Part shown: positions 48,745 to 57,221 of the stretch, piece by piece
How positions within the stretch are numbered: the first letter of the stretch is position 1
How the letters are laid out: each line of letters begins with the position of its first letter
Origin: Pseudoduganella ginsengisoli
Lineage (GTDB): Bacteria > Pseudomonadota > Gammaproteobacteria > Burkholderiales > Burkholderiaceae_D
NCBI RefSeq assembly: GCF_009720865.1
Contig: NZ_WNLA01000007.1
Location: 1-64,000, forward strand
Length of the DNA stretch: 64,000 bases
Direction of reading: 5' to 3'
The notes under the pieces: model-generated
What the model was told of the DNA's origin: nothing
What the model saw: the letters and a program-made list of their open reading frames with translations, nothing else
Databases searched by the model: none
Position numbers and translations under genes: made by a program

Positions 48745-49599
48745 ATGATGAAGTCTCTCCGCAAAGCCGTAGTACTTGCTTTATCGCTGTCGCTGGCGAT
48801 GGGCGGGCCGCTGGCGGAAGCCAGGCCGACCCAGAGTTCGGGTTCTTATAAGGGCGGATTTTCGTCGCAGCGCAGCAGTACTTCCAAGAGTACGCCATCG
48901 CGCAGCCCGTCGTCCGGCTCATTTGGTTCCTTTGGTTCCAGCCGGACGCAGCAGGCCGATACGGCGCCGCCGTCCAGCGGCAGCCGCTCGGCGATGAACC
49001 GCGACATGTCGCAAAAGACTGCGCAAGACAATGCCGTGCGCACGATGGATGAACGCACTGCGCAGCAAAACCGCTTGCCGCCGTCGGACCCGGTGATGCA
49101 GCGCCAGGCGCCGCCTCCGCCGCCACCACAGTATGGCAACAACGGCGGCTATAGCAATAATCCATACAACGGTGGTTACAGCCAGCCGCAAGACCGCCCA
49201 AGCCGCTGGGGCACGGCCGGCGCGGCGGCAGCCGGCGCCGTGCTGGGCAGCGTCTTGGCGGGCGGCGCCCATGCGCACCAGGCGCCGCAACAGCAATCAC
49301 TGCCAAGCAATATTCCGGCAGACGTGGGTTCCATCGGTCCGGTGGGCAGCGGCAGCACCAATACGGCGTCCGGCGCCGGCACGGTGCCCAATCCGATGAA
49401 TCCGGATGACGCCACTGCCGCGACACCGGCGCCGCAAGTGCAGGAACAGCCAGTGGAACGTCCGGCGCGCAAGCACGAATCGTCGGGCATCGGCTGGTTT
49501 GGCTGGGTGATGCTGGGTCTGATTGGTTTTGTGCTGTACAAGGTCTTGACGCGCCGCAAAGCGAGCCGCCAGGGCGCTAACTATACGCTGGGAGATTGA
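48745..49599 (+). CDS. secreted low-complexity protein with a C-terminal membrane anchor
   Basis: 284 residues. Signal peptide 1-26 (cleavage near LAEA-RPTQ), then a Ser/Gly-rich stretch, a Pro/Gln/Asn-rich stretch (RQAPPPPPPQYGNNGGYSNN), an Ala/Gly hydrophobic segment (GTAGAAAAGAVLGSVLAGGA), another disordered linker, and a C-terminal membrane helix (WFGWVMLGLIGFVLYKVLT) followed by RRK. No family was recognised. It precedes the DUF2491 gene by 1 base and so belongs to the same operon. Confidence 0.82.
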   Translation: MMKSLRKAVVLALSLSLAMGGPLAEARPTQSSGSYKGGFSSQRSSTSKSTPSRSPSSGSFGSFGSSRTQQADTAPPSSGSRSAMNRDMSQKTAQDNAVRTMDERTAQQNRLPPSDPVMQRQAPPPPPPQYGNNGGYSNNPYNGGYSQPQDRPSRWGTAGAAAAGAVLGSVLAGGAHAHQAPQQQSLPSNIPADVGSIGPVGSGSTNTASGAGTVPNPMNPDDATAATPAPQVQEQPVERPARKHESSGIGWFGWVMLGLIGFVLYKVLTRRKASRQGANYTLGD

Positions 49600-49600
49600 T

Positions 49601-50386
49601 ATGGGTTGGAAGGATGCATTCGGGTACGTACGCAACGCCGCCATGAAAAAGGGCGCCGTCGACGCGCCGGAAGATCAAAGCTTGCCGCTCAATGCCCGCA
49701 TCGGCAGCATGGTGACGATCCAGCAAGCGCCCCTGCTGCGCGCCAATACGTCCGGCTCGCTGATTGCGCTGCCCCAGGCGTCGGATTTCCGCATCCTGGC
49801 GATTTCGAGGCTGAAGTTGAACCTCAGCGGCAAGGTCTACCGCTATTACCTGGACAAGGGCGATGACCAGGCCGATGAAAAGTTCTTGCAAGTGTATGTG
49901 GATGCGCAAGGCAACGTAGCGGAAATCATGTATTGCACGCAGCTGGCCCGCGTGATCCCGGAAACCGTGGAAGACCAGGAAGCGTACACGGGTGAAAAAG
50001 GGTATGGCCTCGGCGACCGCAGTTATACGTTGTGGCGCAACCAGCTGGGCGACTATGGCCTCGATGAACAGGATTTGAACCTGGTATTCGGCGCAGACGA
50101 AGGCATTGATTACCAGCGCGACGCGGGCGACCCGCACACGGAATGGGTACAGCCATTCCAGGGTGGCGAAACCCGCATCGATGATGCGGCGGGACGCGAA
50201 GGCTTGCAGCAGGATGTGTATTACATGCCGTACGTGCGCGATTTGCGCGGCGGCGCAGGACCGGAATTTTTGCTGATCACGACGGAGATTATCCGCAGCG
50301 TGAATGGCGATAGCAGCAAACGCGGTATCCATGTGGATTTTGTCATTGGGATACCGGTGGAGCAGGAACGGATCGTCATTCAGTGA
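49601..50386 (+). CDS. DUF2491 family protein (YjfK-like)
   Basis: 261 residues matching DUF2491: LPLNARIGSMVTIQQAPLLRANTSGSL near the start, then YRYYLDKGDDQADEKFLQVYVD, YTLWRNQLGDYGL and a C-terminal RGIHVDFVIGIPVEQER. It looks soluble. In enterobacteria yjfK neighbours yjfJ, a PspA-family gene, and the same pairing is seen here with the next gene. A role in an envelope-stress or membrane-remodelling system is inferred from context only. Confidence 0.9.
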   Translation: MGWKDAFGYVRNAAMKKGAVDAPEDQSLPLNARIGSMVTIQQAPLLRANTSGSLIALPQASDFRILAISRLKLNLSGKVYRYYLDKGDDQADEKFLQVYVDAQGNVAEIMYCTQLARVIPETVEDQEAYTGEKGYGLGDRSYTLWRNQLGDYGLDEQDLNLVFGADEGIDYQRDAGDPHTEWVQPFQGGETRIDDAAGREGLQQDVYYMPYVRDLRGGAGPEFLLITTEIIRSVNGDSSKRGIHVDFVIGIPVEQERIVIQ

Positions 50387-50448
50387 GATCCACTGAGACA
50401 TCCGCAATGTGCAGTAACTTCAAATAAACCGAAAGGAAGGACACGACT

Positions 50449-51216
50449 ATGAGCAACTCGAATGGCTGGGGCCTGACCGCACGCCTGATCTCGAAACACT
50501 TTGGCGCGCTGGGCGACCGCGTATCCGAAGCAATCGCCAACTTCGATCCAGAAACGGCGACCGAGGCAGACCGTGACCGCCTGGCCGACACCTTGCGCAG
50601 CACCGCGCAAAAGCTGGCCGCTGCCCGTGCCTCCTTCGACAAGGAGCACAACGACGTCGTCAAGCTGCGCGAACTGATCGCCAGCGACGAGCGCGCTGCG
50701 GAAACGCTGGGTGAGCGCCTCGCGGCGGGCAAGATTTCGGAAGCCACCATCAACCTGTTCTGCGACGAACTGGAAGCCAATAAAGCGCGCCTGCCGCTGG
50801 AAGAACAGGAAGCAGCGGATGCGAAAGAGTATATGGACGAACTGCAAAAGATCGTCGATGCGCTGTCGCAGCAACTGGCTGATTTCGATGCCGCCGCCAA
50901 GAAAGCCATGCAGGCGCTGGCGACCGCCAACGCGCAGCGCGATTTGCAGCAAGTGCGCGCCGAGCGCCAGGAACAGTTGAATGGCCTGAAAGGCTTGCAG
51001 GGCAACTCCAGCGCGTTGAATGCGCTGACGCGCCGCGCCCAGGCCGTGTCGAATGAAGCGGCCGGCATGAAGATCGTCGCGGACATCGGCCAGCGTCCGC
51101 ATGACCAGAAGGCGGAACTCGATGCGCTGCGCAAGTCGGTGGCCAATGAAGCGGCTGGCGGTGGCGAGTCGGCGCTGGAGCGGCTGAAGCGGTTGTCGGC
51201 CAAGCCTGCTGCTTAA
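50449..51216 (+). CDS. PspA/IM30-like coiled-coil protein (YjfJ-like)
   Basis: 255 residues, almost entirely helical. It starts SNGWGLTARLISKHFGALGDRVSEAI, followed by three long coiled-coil segments (about 55-195) rich in Glu/Lys/Gln/Arg/Ala. Length, helical layout and pairing with DUF2491 point to the YjfJ branch of the PspA/ESCRT-III-like family, though similarity to classical PspA is weak. AAGGAAGG precedes the start. It ends the three-gene cassette 48745-51216. Confidence 0.75.
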   Translation: MSNSNGWGLTARLISKHFGALGDRVSEAIANFDPETATEADRDRLADTLRSTAQKLAAARASFDKEHNDVVKLRELIASDERAAETLGERLAAGKISEATINLFCDELEANKARLPLEEQEAADAKEYMDELQKIVDALSQQLADFDAAAKKAMQALATANAQRDLQQVRAERQEQLNGLKGLQGNSSALNALTRRAQAVSNEAAGMKIVADIGQRPHDQKAELDALRKSVANEAAGGGESALERLKRLSAKPAA

Positions 51217-51225
51217 TTCTGCGCA

Positions 51226-51259
51226 CGGCGGCATGGGCGGCATGGGCGCCATGCCGCCG
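51226..51259 (+). terminator. strong GC hairpin after the YjfJ-like gene
   Basis: CGGCGGCATG (51226-51235) pairs perfectly with CATGCCGCCG (51250-51259). An alternative inner stem GGCATGG/CCATGCC is also possible. There is no T run, so termination is uncertain; it may instead protect the 3' end of the cassette transcript. The rest of the gap to ybeD carries a TACAAT box at about 51313-51318 that may be its -10. Confidence 0.4.
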
Positions 51260-51357
51260 TCGCCGTATTTGGCTGCAGCCCTCGCCGGTCGCCTTGAAAG
51301 CAGCGTGCTACGGTACAATATCCCCTGTATCTATTTGTTTTGACAGGAATTACTATC

Positions 51358-51636
51358 ATGGCCACGCTGAACCCGCCGAAAGAATCGCTGATCGAATACC
51401 CGAGCGATTTCCCGATCAAGATCATGGGTGTCGCCCATGCAGAATTCACGGCCACCATGCTGGCCGTGGTGATCAAGCACGATCCAACTTTCCATGAAGG
51501 CAAAATGGAAGTGCGCCCTTCGTCCAAGGGCAACTACACGGGTTTGACGGTGACCGTGCGCGCCACCAGCCGTCCGCAACTGGACGCGCTGTACAGCGAA
51601 CTGTCCGGCCATCCGATGGTCAAAGTCGTGATGTAA
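51358..51636 (+). CDS. ybeD: YbeD/DUF493 family protein
   Basis: 92 residues from the ATG at 51358 (MATLNPPKESLIEYP). The compact ACT-like DUF493 fold is recognisable by SDFPIKIMGVAH, VRPSSKGNYTGLTVTVRATSRPQLDALYSELSGHPMVKVVM. In many Proteobacteria ybeD sits next to lipB-lipA. Here it lies 1.76 kb before lipB, with a LysR gene and a GST gene between. Its end overlaps the convergent LysR gene by 17 bases. Confidence 0.93.
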   Translation: MATLNPPKESLIEYPSDFPIKIMGVAHAEFTATMLAVVIKHDPTFHEGKMEVRPSSKGNYTGLTVTVRATSRPQLDALYSELSGHPMVKVVM

Positions 51637-52522
51637 TGTGCAATTGCGGAAGAAATTCCGCAATTTGCGCCAGCAGCCATGTGCGGAATGCCTGCACATG
51701 GAGCTGTTCCGCCGCCAGCGGCGGGCTGACAAAGTAATATTCATCCGCACTGGGCGTGGCTATATCAAACAGCCGCACCAGTTGTCCCGACGCGATTTCC
51801 TGCATGGCCACCACATGGCGCACCAGCGCCACGCCGTCGCCATCCACGGCTGACCGGATCAGCATCGATAAATCTTCATACATGACGCCGCCGGACGGTT
51901 CCGCCAGGTCCAGCCCCGCTGCGCGGAACCATGGCAGCCACGGTTCATTCGAGCGCAGCAACGTGGCTTGCGCCAAGTCCTGCGGCGTGCGGGGCAAGTC
52001 GCCGCCCCGGTAAGAAGGACTGGCGACGGGATAGTAAATGTCGCCCATCAAATGCTGCACCATCAGGCCCGGATAGCGTCCCTTGCCAAAGCGGATACCG
52101 ACATCGATGCCTTCCCGCTCCAGATCCTGCAACTGGCCGGATGCCTGCAGCAGTACTTCGATATCCGGGTGATGCTCGATGAATTGTCCGAGCCGGGGCG
52201 CCAGCCAGCGTGCCGCAAACGAGGGAATCGATGAAATCGACAGCCGGCGGCAACCCTGCTTCGGCCGCACGGCATCGGCTGCCAGCACGATATCGGCAAA
52301 CGCTTTCGTCAGCGACTGGGCAAATTTGCGGCCATCCGGCGTGATTTTCACGTGGCGGCCATTGCGGATGAACAGTTGCACGCCCAATTCATCTTCGAGC
52401 GCGCGCACCTGGTGGCTGATCGCGCCGTGAGTCAAATGCAATTCATCAGCGGCGCGGGAAAAATTTTCATACCGGGCCGCCGCCTCAAAGGCGCGCAGCG
52501 CGGGAAAGGCGGGCAGTCGCAT
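51620..52522 (-). CDS. LysR-family transcriptional regulator (GcvA-like)
   Basis: 300 residues. The N-terminal HTH starts LPAFPALRAFEAAARYENFSRAADELHLTHGAISHQVRALEDELGV, the GcvA-type pattern. A substrate-binding domain follows (RRLSISSIPSFAARWLAPRL; DVGIRFGKGRYPGL). It is divergent from the GST gene (103 bases between them), which it may regulate. The effector is unknown. Confidence 0.93.
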   Translation of the reverse strand: MRLPAFPALRAFEAAARYENFSRAADELHLTHGAISHQVRALEDELGVQLFIRNGRHVKITPDGRKFAQSLTKAFADIVLAADAVRPKQGCRRLSISSIPSFAARWLAPRLGQFIEHHPDIEVLLQASGQLQDLEREGIDVGIRFGKGRYPGLMVQHLMGDIYYPVASPSYRGGDLPRTPQDLAQATLLRSNEPWLPWFRAAGLDLAEPSGGVMYEDLSMLIRSAVDGDGVALVRHVVAMQEIASGQLVRLFDIATPSADEYYFVSPPLAAEQLHVQAFRTWLLAQIAEFLPQLHITSRL

Positions 52523-52625
52523 GTTCTTGTGAATAGAATTAGCAAGAATAGAGAAAATATATCGTTATGTGGTTAATCCGGCAAGACGTACCATAAAATG
52601 CCCAATCCACACAGGAACACGTAGC

Positions 52626-53264
52626 ATGAACCTCAAGCTTTACGTCAACAGCGAATTTTCCAGCCCGTATGCGATGTCTGTCTTCGTGACGCTGAAAGAA
52701 AAAGGCATTCCATTTGAACTGGCAGCGCTGGACTTGAATACCGGCGAACACCAGCAACCGGGCTACCGCGACCTGGCGCTGAATGGCCGTATTCCCGCGC
52801 TGGTGCATGACGGCTTCGTGCTGACGGAATCGTCGGCCATCTCGGAATACCTGGAAGACGTGTTCCCGGCCCCAGAATACAAGGCGGTCTACCCGAAGGC
52901 ATCGCAGCAGCGCGCCCGCGCCCGTGAAATCCAGGCGTGGGTGCGCAGCGACTTGATGCCGATCCGCGAAGAACGCAGCACTTTGACTGTTTTCCACCAG
53001 CCGGCCACGCAACCTCTGTCCCCAGAGGCGCGTGCGGCCGCGGATAAATTGTTCCGCGCTGCCGATAAGCTCGTAAATGGCGAGAACCTGTTCGGCGAGT
53101 GGTCAATTGCCGATACCGACTTGGCCATGATGCTGCAGCGGCTGGTGCACAGCGGCGATGACGTGCCTGCGAAATTGAAGGATTACGCGAACGCCCAATG
53201 GCAGCGGGAACCGGTGCAGCAGTGGCTGGCTTTGGTGGAAAAGGCAAAATTGGCTGCCCGTTAA
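52626..53264 (+). CDS. yfcF: glutathione S-transferase, YfcF type
   Basis: 212 residues from MNLKLYVNSEFSSPYAMSVFV; an earlier frame start at 52569 lacks support. It follows the E. coli YfcF pattern closely: a thioredoxin-like N-terminal domain with FVLTESSAISEYLEDVFP, then RARAREIQAWVRSDLMPIREERS, LFGEWSIADTDLAMMLQRLV and NAQWQREPVQQWL. Such enzymes show glutathione transferase or peroxidase activity and help in oxidative stress. Divergent from the LysR gene. Confidence 0.92.
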   Translation: MNLKLYVNSEFSSPYAMSVFVTLKEKGIPFELAALDLNTGEHQQPGYRDLALNGRIPALVHDGFVLTESSAISEYLEDVFPAPEYKAVYPKASQQRARAREIQAWVRSDLMPIREERSTLTVFHQPATQPLSPEARAAADKLFRAADKLVNGENLFGEWSIADTDLAMMLQRLVHSGDDVPAKLKDYANAQWQREPVQQWLALVEKAKLAAR

Positions 53265-53399
53265 GCTTGCCTGCCGCATCAAGAAAGCCCGTCAAATCAC
53301 TATCTTTCTGCAATTTTCTGCTGACAAAATAGGCAAGGCGCCGGGAAAGTAATTCAGGACTGACTTATAATGACGGGGTTTTCCGTAACAAACCCGTCC

Positions 53400-54083
53400 A
53401 TGTCTACTGCCCCGGCGCTTATTCGAAACCTCGGCCAAGCCGACTACGAACCCACGTTTGCCGCCATGCGCGCGTTCACTGATGCGCGTACGCCTGACAC
53501 GCCTGATGAATTGTGGATCGTCGAACACCCGCCCGTGTACACGCTGGGACTGGGCGCCGACCGCGGCCACCTGCTGAGCGCCACCACGGACATCCCTGTC
53601 GTGCAAACCGACCGGGGCGGAGAAATCACGTACCATGGCCCCGGCCAGGTGGTGATTTACCTGATGATGGACCTGCGCCGCAATAAACCCGGCGGCAAAT
53701 TGTACGCGCGCCAGTTCGTCAACAAAATCGAACAGGCCATCATCAACGTACTGGAAACGTATCATCTGGCCGGCGAGCGCATTGACGGCGCGCCGGGCAT
53801 TTATATCGCTGGCGGCCCAAAAAAGGGCGCCAAGATCGCCGCGCTGGGACTCAAAGTGCGCGGCAACGGCTGCACCTACCACGGGGTGTCGCTGAATGTG
53901 GGTATGGATTTAGCCCCATTTTCCTGGATTAACCCCTGCGGTTACTCTGGACTGGAAACCATCGACATGCGCTCGATGGGCGTGGAAGCGCCGCTGGCCG
54001 ATGTGCAGCTGGCGTTAGCCAACGAACTGGTAAAGCTGCTACAAGTGGCCGAACCTGCCGAAGTAACCACCGTATCGAATTAA
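53400..54083 (+). CDS. lipB: octanoyl-[acyl-carrier-protein]:protein octanoyltransferase
   Basis: 227 residues from the ATG at 53400. An earlier ATG at 53370 overlaps a TATAAT box (53366-53371) that is probably the lipB -10, so the later start is preferred. Family motifs: [76 protein letters not shown], and the catalytic Cys in [10 protein letters not shown]. It transfers octanoyl from ACP to lipoyl-dependent enzymes. lipA follows after 4 bases. Confidence 0.96.
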   Translation: MSTAPALIRNLGQADYEPTFAAMRAFTDARTPDTPDELWIVEHPPVYTLGLGADRGHLLSATTDIPVVQTDRGGEITYHGPGQVVIYLMMDLRRNKPGGKLYARQFVNKIEQAIINVLETYHLAGERIDGAPGIYIAGGPKKGAKIAALGLKVRGNGCTYHGVSLNVGMDLAPFSWINPCGYSGLETIDMRSMGVEAPLADVQLALANELVKLLQVAEPAEVTTVSN

Positions 54084-54087
54084 GCCT

Positions 54088-55074
54088 ATGACTACCGAGA
54101 CCACTTCCAGCAACGCCCCCGCTTACAACGCCAGCGAAAAGCAGAAAGGCGCCAGCAAGACCTCGCGCATTCCCATCAAGATCACGCCGATCGAGCAGGT
54201 GGAGCGCCTGAAAAAGCCGGAGTGGATCCGTGTGAAAGCGGCGTCGACGTCGACCCGCTTCTATGAAATCAAGGACATCCTGCGTGAAAACAAGCTGGTG
54301 ACTGTGTGCGAAGAAGCCAGCTGCCCGAACATCGGCGAATGCTTCGGCAAGGGCACGGCGACCTTCATGATCATGGGCGACAAGTGCACCCGCCGCTGCC
54401 CGTTCTGCGACGTGGGCCATGGCCGTCCTGACCCGCTGGACAAGGATGAACCGCAAAACCTGGCCAACACCATCGCCAAGCTGCGTTTGAACTACGTGGT
54501 GGTGACGTCGGTGGACCGCGACGACTTGCGCGACGGCGGCGCCGCCCACTTCGTCGAGTGCATCCAGAAGACGCGCGAACTGTCGCCGAACACCACGGTG
54601 GAAGTGCTGGTGCCGGACTTCCGCGGCCGCCTGCAAAAAGCGCTGGATATCTTCGCTGAAGGCTTGCCGGACGTGATGAACCACAACCTGGAAACCGTGC
54701 CGCGCCTGTACAAGGAAGCGCGTCCTGGTTCCGACTACATGCACTCGCTGAAGCTGTTGAAAGACTTCAAGGCCATGTATCCGAACGTGAAGACCAAGTC
54801 CGGCATCATGGTCGGCCTGGGCGAAACCGACGAAGAAATCCTGCAAGTGATGCGCGACATGCGCGAGCACGACATCGACATGCTGACCATCGGCCAATAC
54901 CTGGCGCCATCGAACAGCCACTTGCCGGTGCGCCGCTACGTGCACCCGGACGTGTTCAAGATGTTCGAGGAAGAAGCCTATAAAATGGGCTTCAAGCACG
55001 CGGCCGTTGGCGCGATGGTGCGTTCGTCGTATCACGCTGACCAGCAGGCCCACAACGTCCTGGAACAGGCGTAA
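54088..55074 (+). CDS. lipA: lipoyl synthase
   Basis: 328 residues of a radical-SAM enzyme. An auxiliary cluster motif is in [21 protein letters not shown], the radical-SAM motif in [13 protein letters not shown], and a C-terminal RSSYHADQ completes the auxiliary cluster with its serine. It inserts two sulfur atoms into protein-bound octanoyl groups. It is co-transcribed with lipB; its stop codon is directly followed by the TTG start of ung. Confidence 0.98.
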   Translation: MTTETTSSNAPAYNASEKQKGASKTSRIPIKITPIEQVERLKKPEWIRVKAASTSTRFYEIKDILRENKLVTVCEEASCPNIGECFGKGTATFMIMGDKCTRRCPFCDVGHGRPDPLDKDEPQNLANTIAKLRLNYVVVTSVDRDDLRDGGAAHFVECIQKTRELSPNTTVEVLVPDFRGRLQKALDIFAEGLPDVMNHNLETVPRLYKEARPGSDYMHSLKLLKDFKAMYPNVKTKSGIMVGLGETDEEILQVMRDMREHDIDMLTIGQYLAPSNSHLPVRRYVHPDVFKMFEEEAYKMGFKHAAVGAMVRSSYHADQQAHNVLEQA

Positions 55075-55740
55075 TTGGCTGACGTCCGCATCGAAGCGTC
55101 CTGGAAGCGCGAGCTGCAGGACCAGTTCGAGCAGCCGTACTGGGAAAATCTGACGGCGTTCGTGCGCAATGAATATGCGTCCGGACGCTGCTTCCCCCAG
55201 GGGCGCGATATCTTCCGCGCCTTTGACTTGACGCCGTTTGACGACGTCAAAGTCGTCATTCTCGGGCAAGACCCTTATCACACGCCTGGCGCAGCCATGG
55301 GCTTTTGCTTTTCCGTCCCGGAAGGCAACCGCCCGCAACCGAGCCTGCAAAATATTTTCCAGGAACTGGCCGACGATATCGGCGTGATGCGCACGCGCAC
55401 GGATTTATCCGACTGGGCGCAGCAGGGCGTGTTCCTGTTGAATGCCGTGCTGACGGTGCGGGCCCATACGGCGGGTTCGCATGCGGGCAAAGGCTGGGAA
55501 CAGTTCACGGACAGCGCGATCCGCAAGCTGTCGCAAGAGCGCGATAACCTCGTGTTTATTTTGTGGGGCAGCTATGCGATGAAAAAGCGCGAGCTGATCG
55601 ATGCGCGCCGCCACTTGATCATCACATCGCCGCACCCCTCGCCGCTGTCCGCGCACCGGGGCTTCTTTGGCAGCAAACCGTTTTCACGGGCCAATGCCTA
55701 CCTGGAAGCCAAAGGCAAAACGCCAATCGTCTGGGCGTAA
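55075..55740 (+). CDS. ung: uracil-DNA glycosylase
   Basis: 221 residues. Catalytic water-activating motif GQDPYH in VVILGQDPYHTPGAAMGFCFSVPEG; second loop HPSPLSAHRGFFGSKPF with the active-site His. It removes uracil from DNA. No ATG precedes the conserved N-terminal region, so the TTG immediately after the lipA TAA is the likely start, giving DVRIEASWKRELQDQFEQPYW. Translation is probably coupled to lipA. Confidence 0.95.
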   Translation: MADVRIEASWKRELQDQFEQPYWENLTAFVRNEYASGRCFPQGRDIFRAFDLTPFDDVKVVILGQDPYHTPGAAMGFCFSVPEGNRPQPSLQNIFQELADDIGVMRTRTDLSDWAQQGVFLLNAVLTVRAHTAGSHAGKGWEQFTDSAIRKLSQERDNLVFILWGSYAMKKRELIDARRHLIITSPHPSPLSAHRGFFGSKPFSRANAYLEAKGKTPIVWA

Positions 55741-55769
55741 CTCGAAGCAAGATTGTTGCAAATCCCGCT

Positions 55770-55822
55770 GGTGCCTGGCACCAAATTTACCAAATTTAGT
55801 CGACATTTCGGGGCCTGGCCCC
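55770..55822. repeat. pair of 13-base palindromes, 40 bases apart
   Basis: GGTGCCTGGCACC (55770-55782) and GGGGCCTGGCCCC (55810-55822) are perfect palindromes around a central T. Their starts are exactly 40 bases apart, and each is followed by CAAA or CCAAAA-like A-rich sequence. They lie between the convergent ung and DUF4785 genes. They may serve as bidirectional terminators or be REP-like elements; the tex terminator carries a related TGGCACC arm. Confidence 0.5.
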
Positions 55823-55890
55823 AAAAGCACTATCGTTCGCATAAAGCGTTCGAACAAGATGCTATGACGGGCCAGACTTCCGGATGGCGG

Positions 55891-57207
55891 TTACTTCACG
55901 CGTTGCGGCGCTGCCGTTGCCAGCTTTTCCGGACGCGGGCTGACGCGCGCCAATTCACGCTCATCGATTACCACGGCCCGCTGCTGCCGCTGCAGCACGC
56001 CCAGGCGGCCCTGATCCAGCAAGAACAGTTCGCGGATTTCATATGGCCCGGTAGCCGCAGCGCGCAGTTCCGGCGCGAACGTCATGGCGATCGTGCCACT
56101 GCCCGGCTCCAGCCACTGCGCAGCATGCGCGACACCGATCGGTTTCAATACCCCCTGCACCGTGCCATACAGCACACCGCGCACTTCATAGCGCCCCGCC
56201 TGCGCCGCTTCCACACCAAAGTTCACGGCGATGCCCCCCGCGTGCTCCGCCAGCGCCACTTTGCGGTCCAGCTTGGCCGTGGGCATGGCAACGGGGAAGG
56301 CCAGCCGCAGCGAACGCATGACGTCGCCCTGCTTTGCCTTGCCCTGCCCGTGCGCATGCACTTCCCACAAGCCCGGCGCCAATTCTTCATCGGCATCCAG
56401 CGCCAGCTGCGCCGTCATACGCCCACCAGCGCCATTTTTAAACGTCAGCGGGAAACGCCGCCCTGCCGGCGACATCACGTAGCCTTCCAATTTGGAAAAC
56501 ACGGACTTCGAACCATCCTTGCTGCGCAATTCCGAGGTCAACGACAACTGCTGCCCATGCAGGTACGCGGCAGCACCCGCCTGCATCGTCAGCGACACGG
56601 GGCTGTCCGGCTCCACCACGTTGATCAGGAACCGTTCGTTCTCTCCCAGGTTGTCCGCACGCAGCTTGAACTGCCCCGCGCCCATGTCCTGGTGCAGGCG
56701 GAACGCCGACGTACCGGGCGCAAACGGCATGTCCGCCTTGGCCAGCTTATCGTCCGTCACCAGCGACTCCATTGCTTCCGCCGGACCATGCGCGCGGCCC
56801 GCCTTGTCGATGACCGTCATCGATTGCGGGTGGATCGCCAGGTTCGAACGGGGGCTCGATGTATCGAGCGCCTGTACCCGCACGACGGCACGCGGCACGG
56901 TGGTATTGAGTGGCACTCCCTTGGCCAGTTCCGCCCCCGTCACGATGACATACGATTCGCGGCTTTCCGCTTCATGCGGCATGGCCGCCGCCATGCCCGC
57001 GTCAGACGACGCCCAGCTCATTGCCACCGGTTCGCGCGATTGCCCCGGCGCCCCCGCCTTGGCCGCTTGCTGCACAGGCTTGGCCGCCGCCACGGCAACC
57101 GGTTCCAGGTCCCCTGCCTGTTTCGGCAACAGTTCCACCGCGGATGCGGACACACAGGCAGCCAGCGCCGCCGCCATCATTGACAGTTTCATTTGCATGA
57201 TTTGCAT
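55891..57207 (-). CDS. secreted DUF4785 family protein
   Basis: 438 residues from the ATG at 57207, preceded by GGGGAG. Signal peptide within about 1-22 (KLSMMAAALAACVSASAVE). A Pro/Ala linker follows, then repeated beta-sandwich-like segments: YVIVTGAELAKGVPLNTTVPRAVVRVQAL, INVVEPDSPVSLTMQAG, WEVHAHGQGKA, GRYEVRGVLYGT and YEIRELFLLDQGRLGVLQR. This pattern fits DUF4785. It is probably periplasmic or exported. It follows the alpha/beta hydrolase gene by 14 bases, so the two form a secreted pair. Function unknown. Confidence 0.8.
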   Translation of the reverse strand: MQIMQMKLSMMAAALAACVSASAVELLPKQAGDLEPVAVAAAKPVQQAAKAGAPGQSREPVAMSWASSDAGMAAAMPHEAESRESYVIVTGAELAKGVPLNTTVPRAVVRVQALDTSSPRSNLAIHPQSMTVIDKAGRAHGPAEAMESLVTDDKLAKADMPFAPGTSAFRLHQDMGAGQFKLRADNLGENERFLINVVEPDSPVSLTMQAGAAAYLHGQQLSLTSELRSKDGSKSVFSKLEGYVMSPAGRRFPLTFKNGAGGRMTAQLALDADEELAPGLWEVHAHGQGKAKQGDVMRSLRLAFPVAMPTAKLDRKVALAEHAGGIAVNFGVEAAQAGRYEVRGVLYGTVQGVLKPIGVAHAAQWLEPGSGTIAMTFAPELRAAATGPYEIRELFLLDQGRLGVLQRQQRAVVIDERELARVSPRPEKLATAAPQRVK

Positions 57208-57221
57208 GTTCGGCTCCCCGT

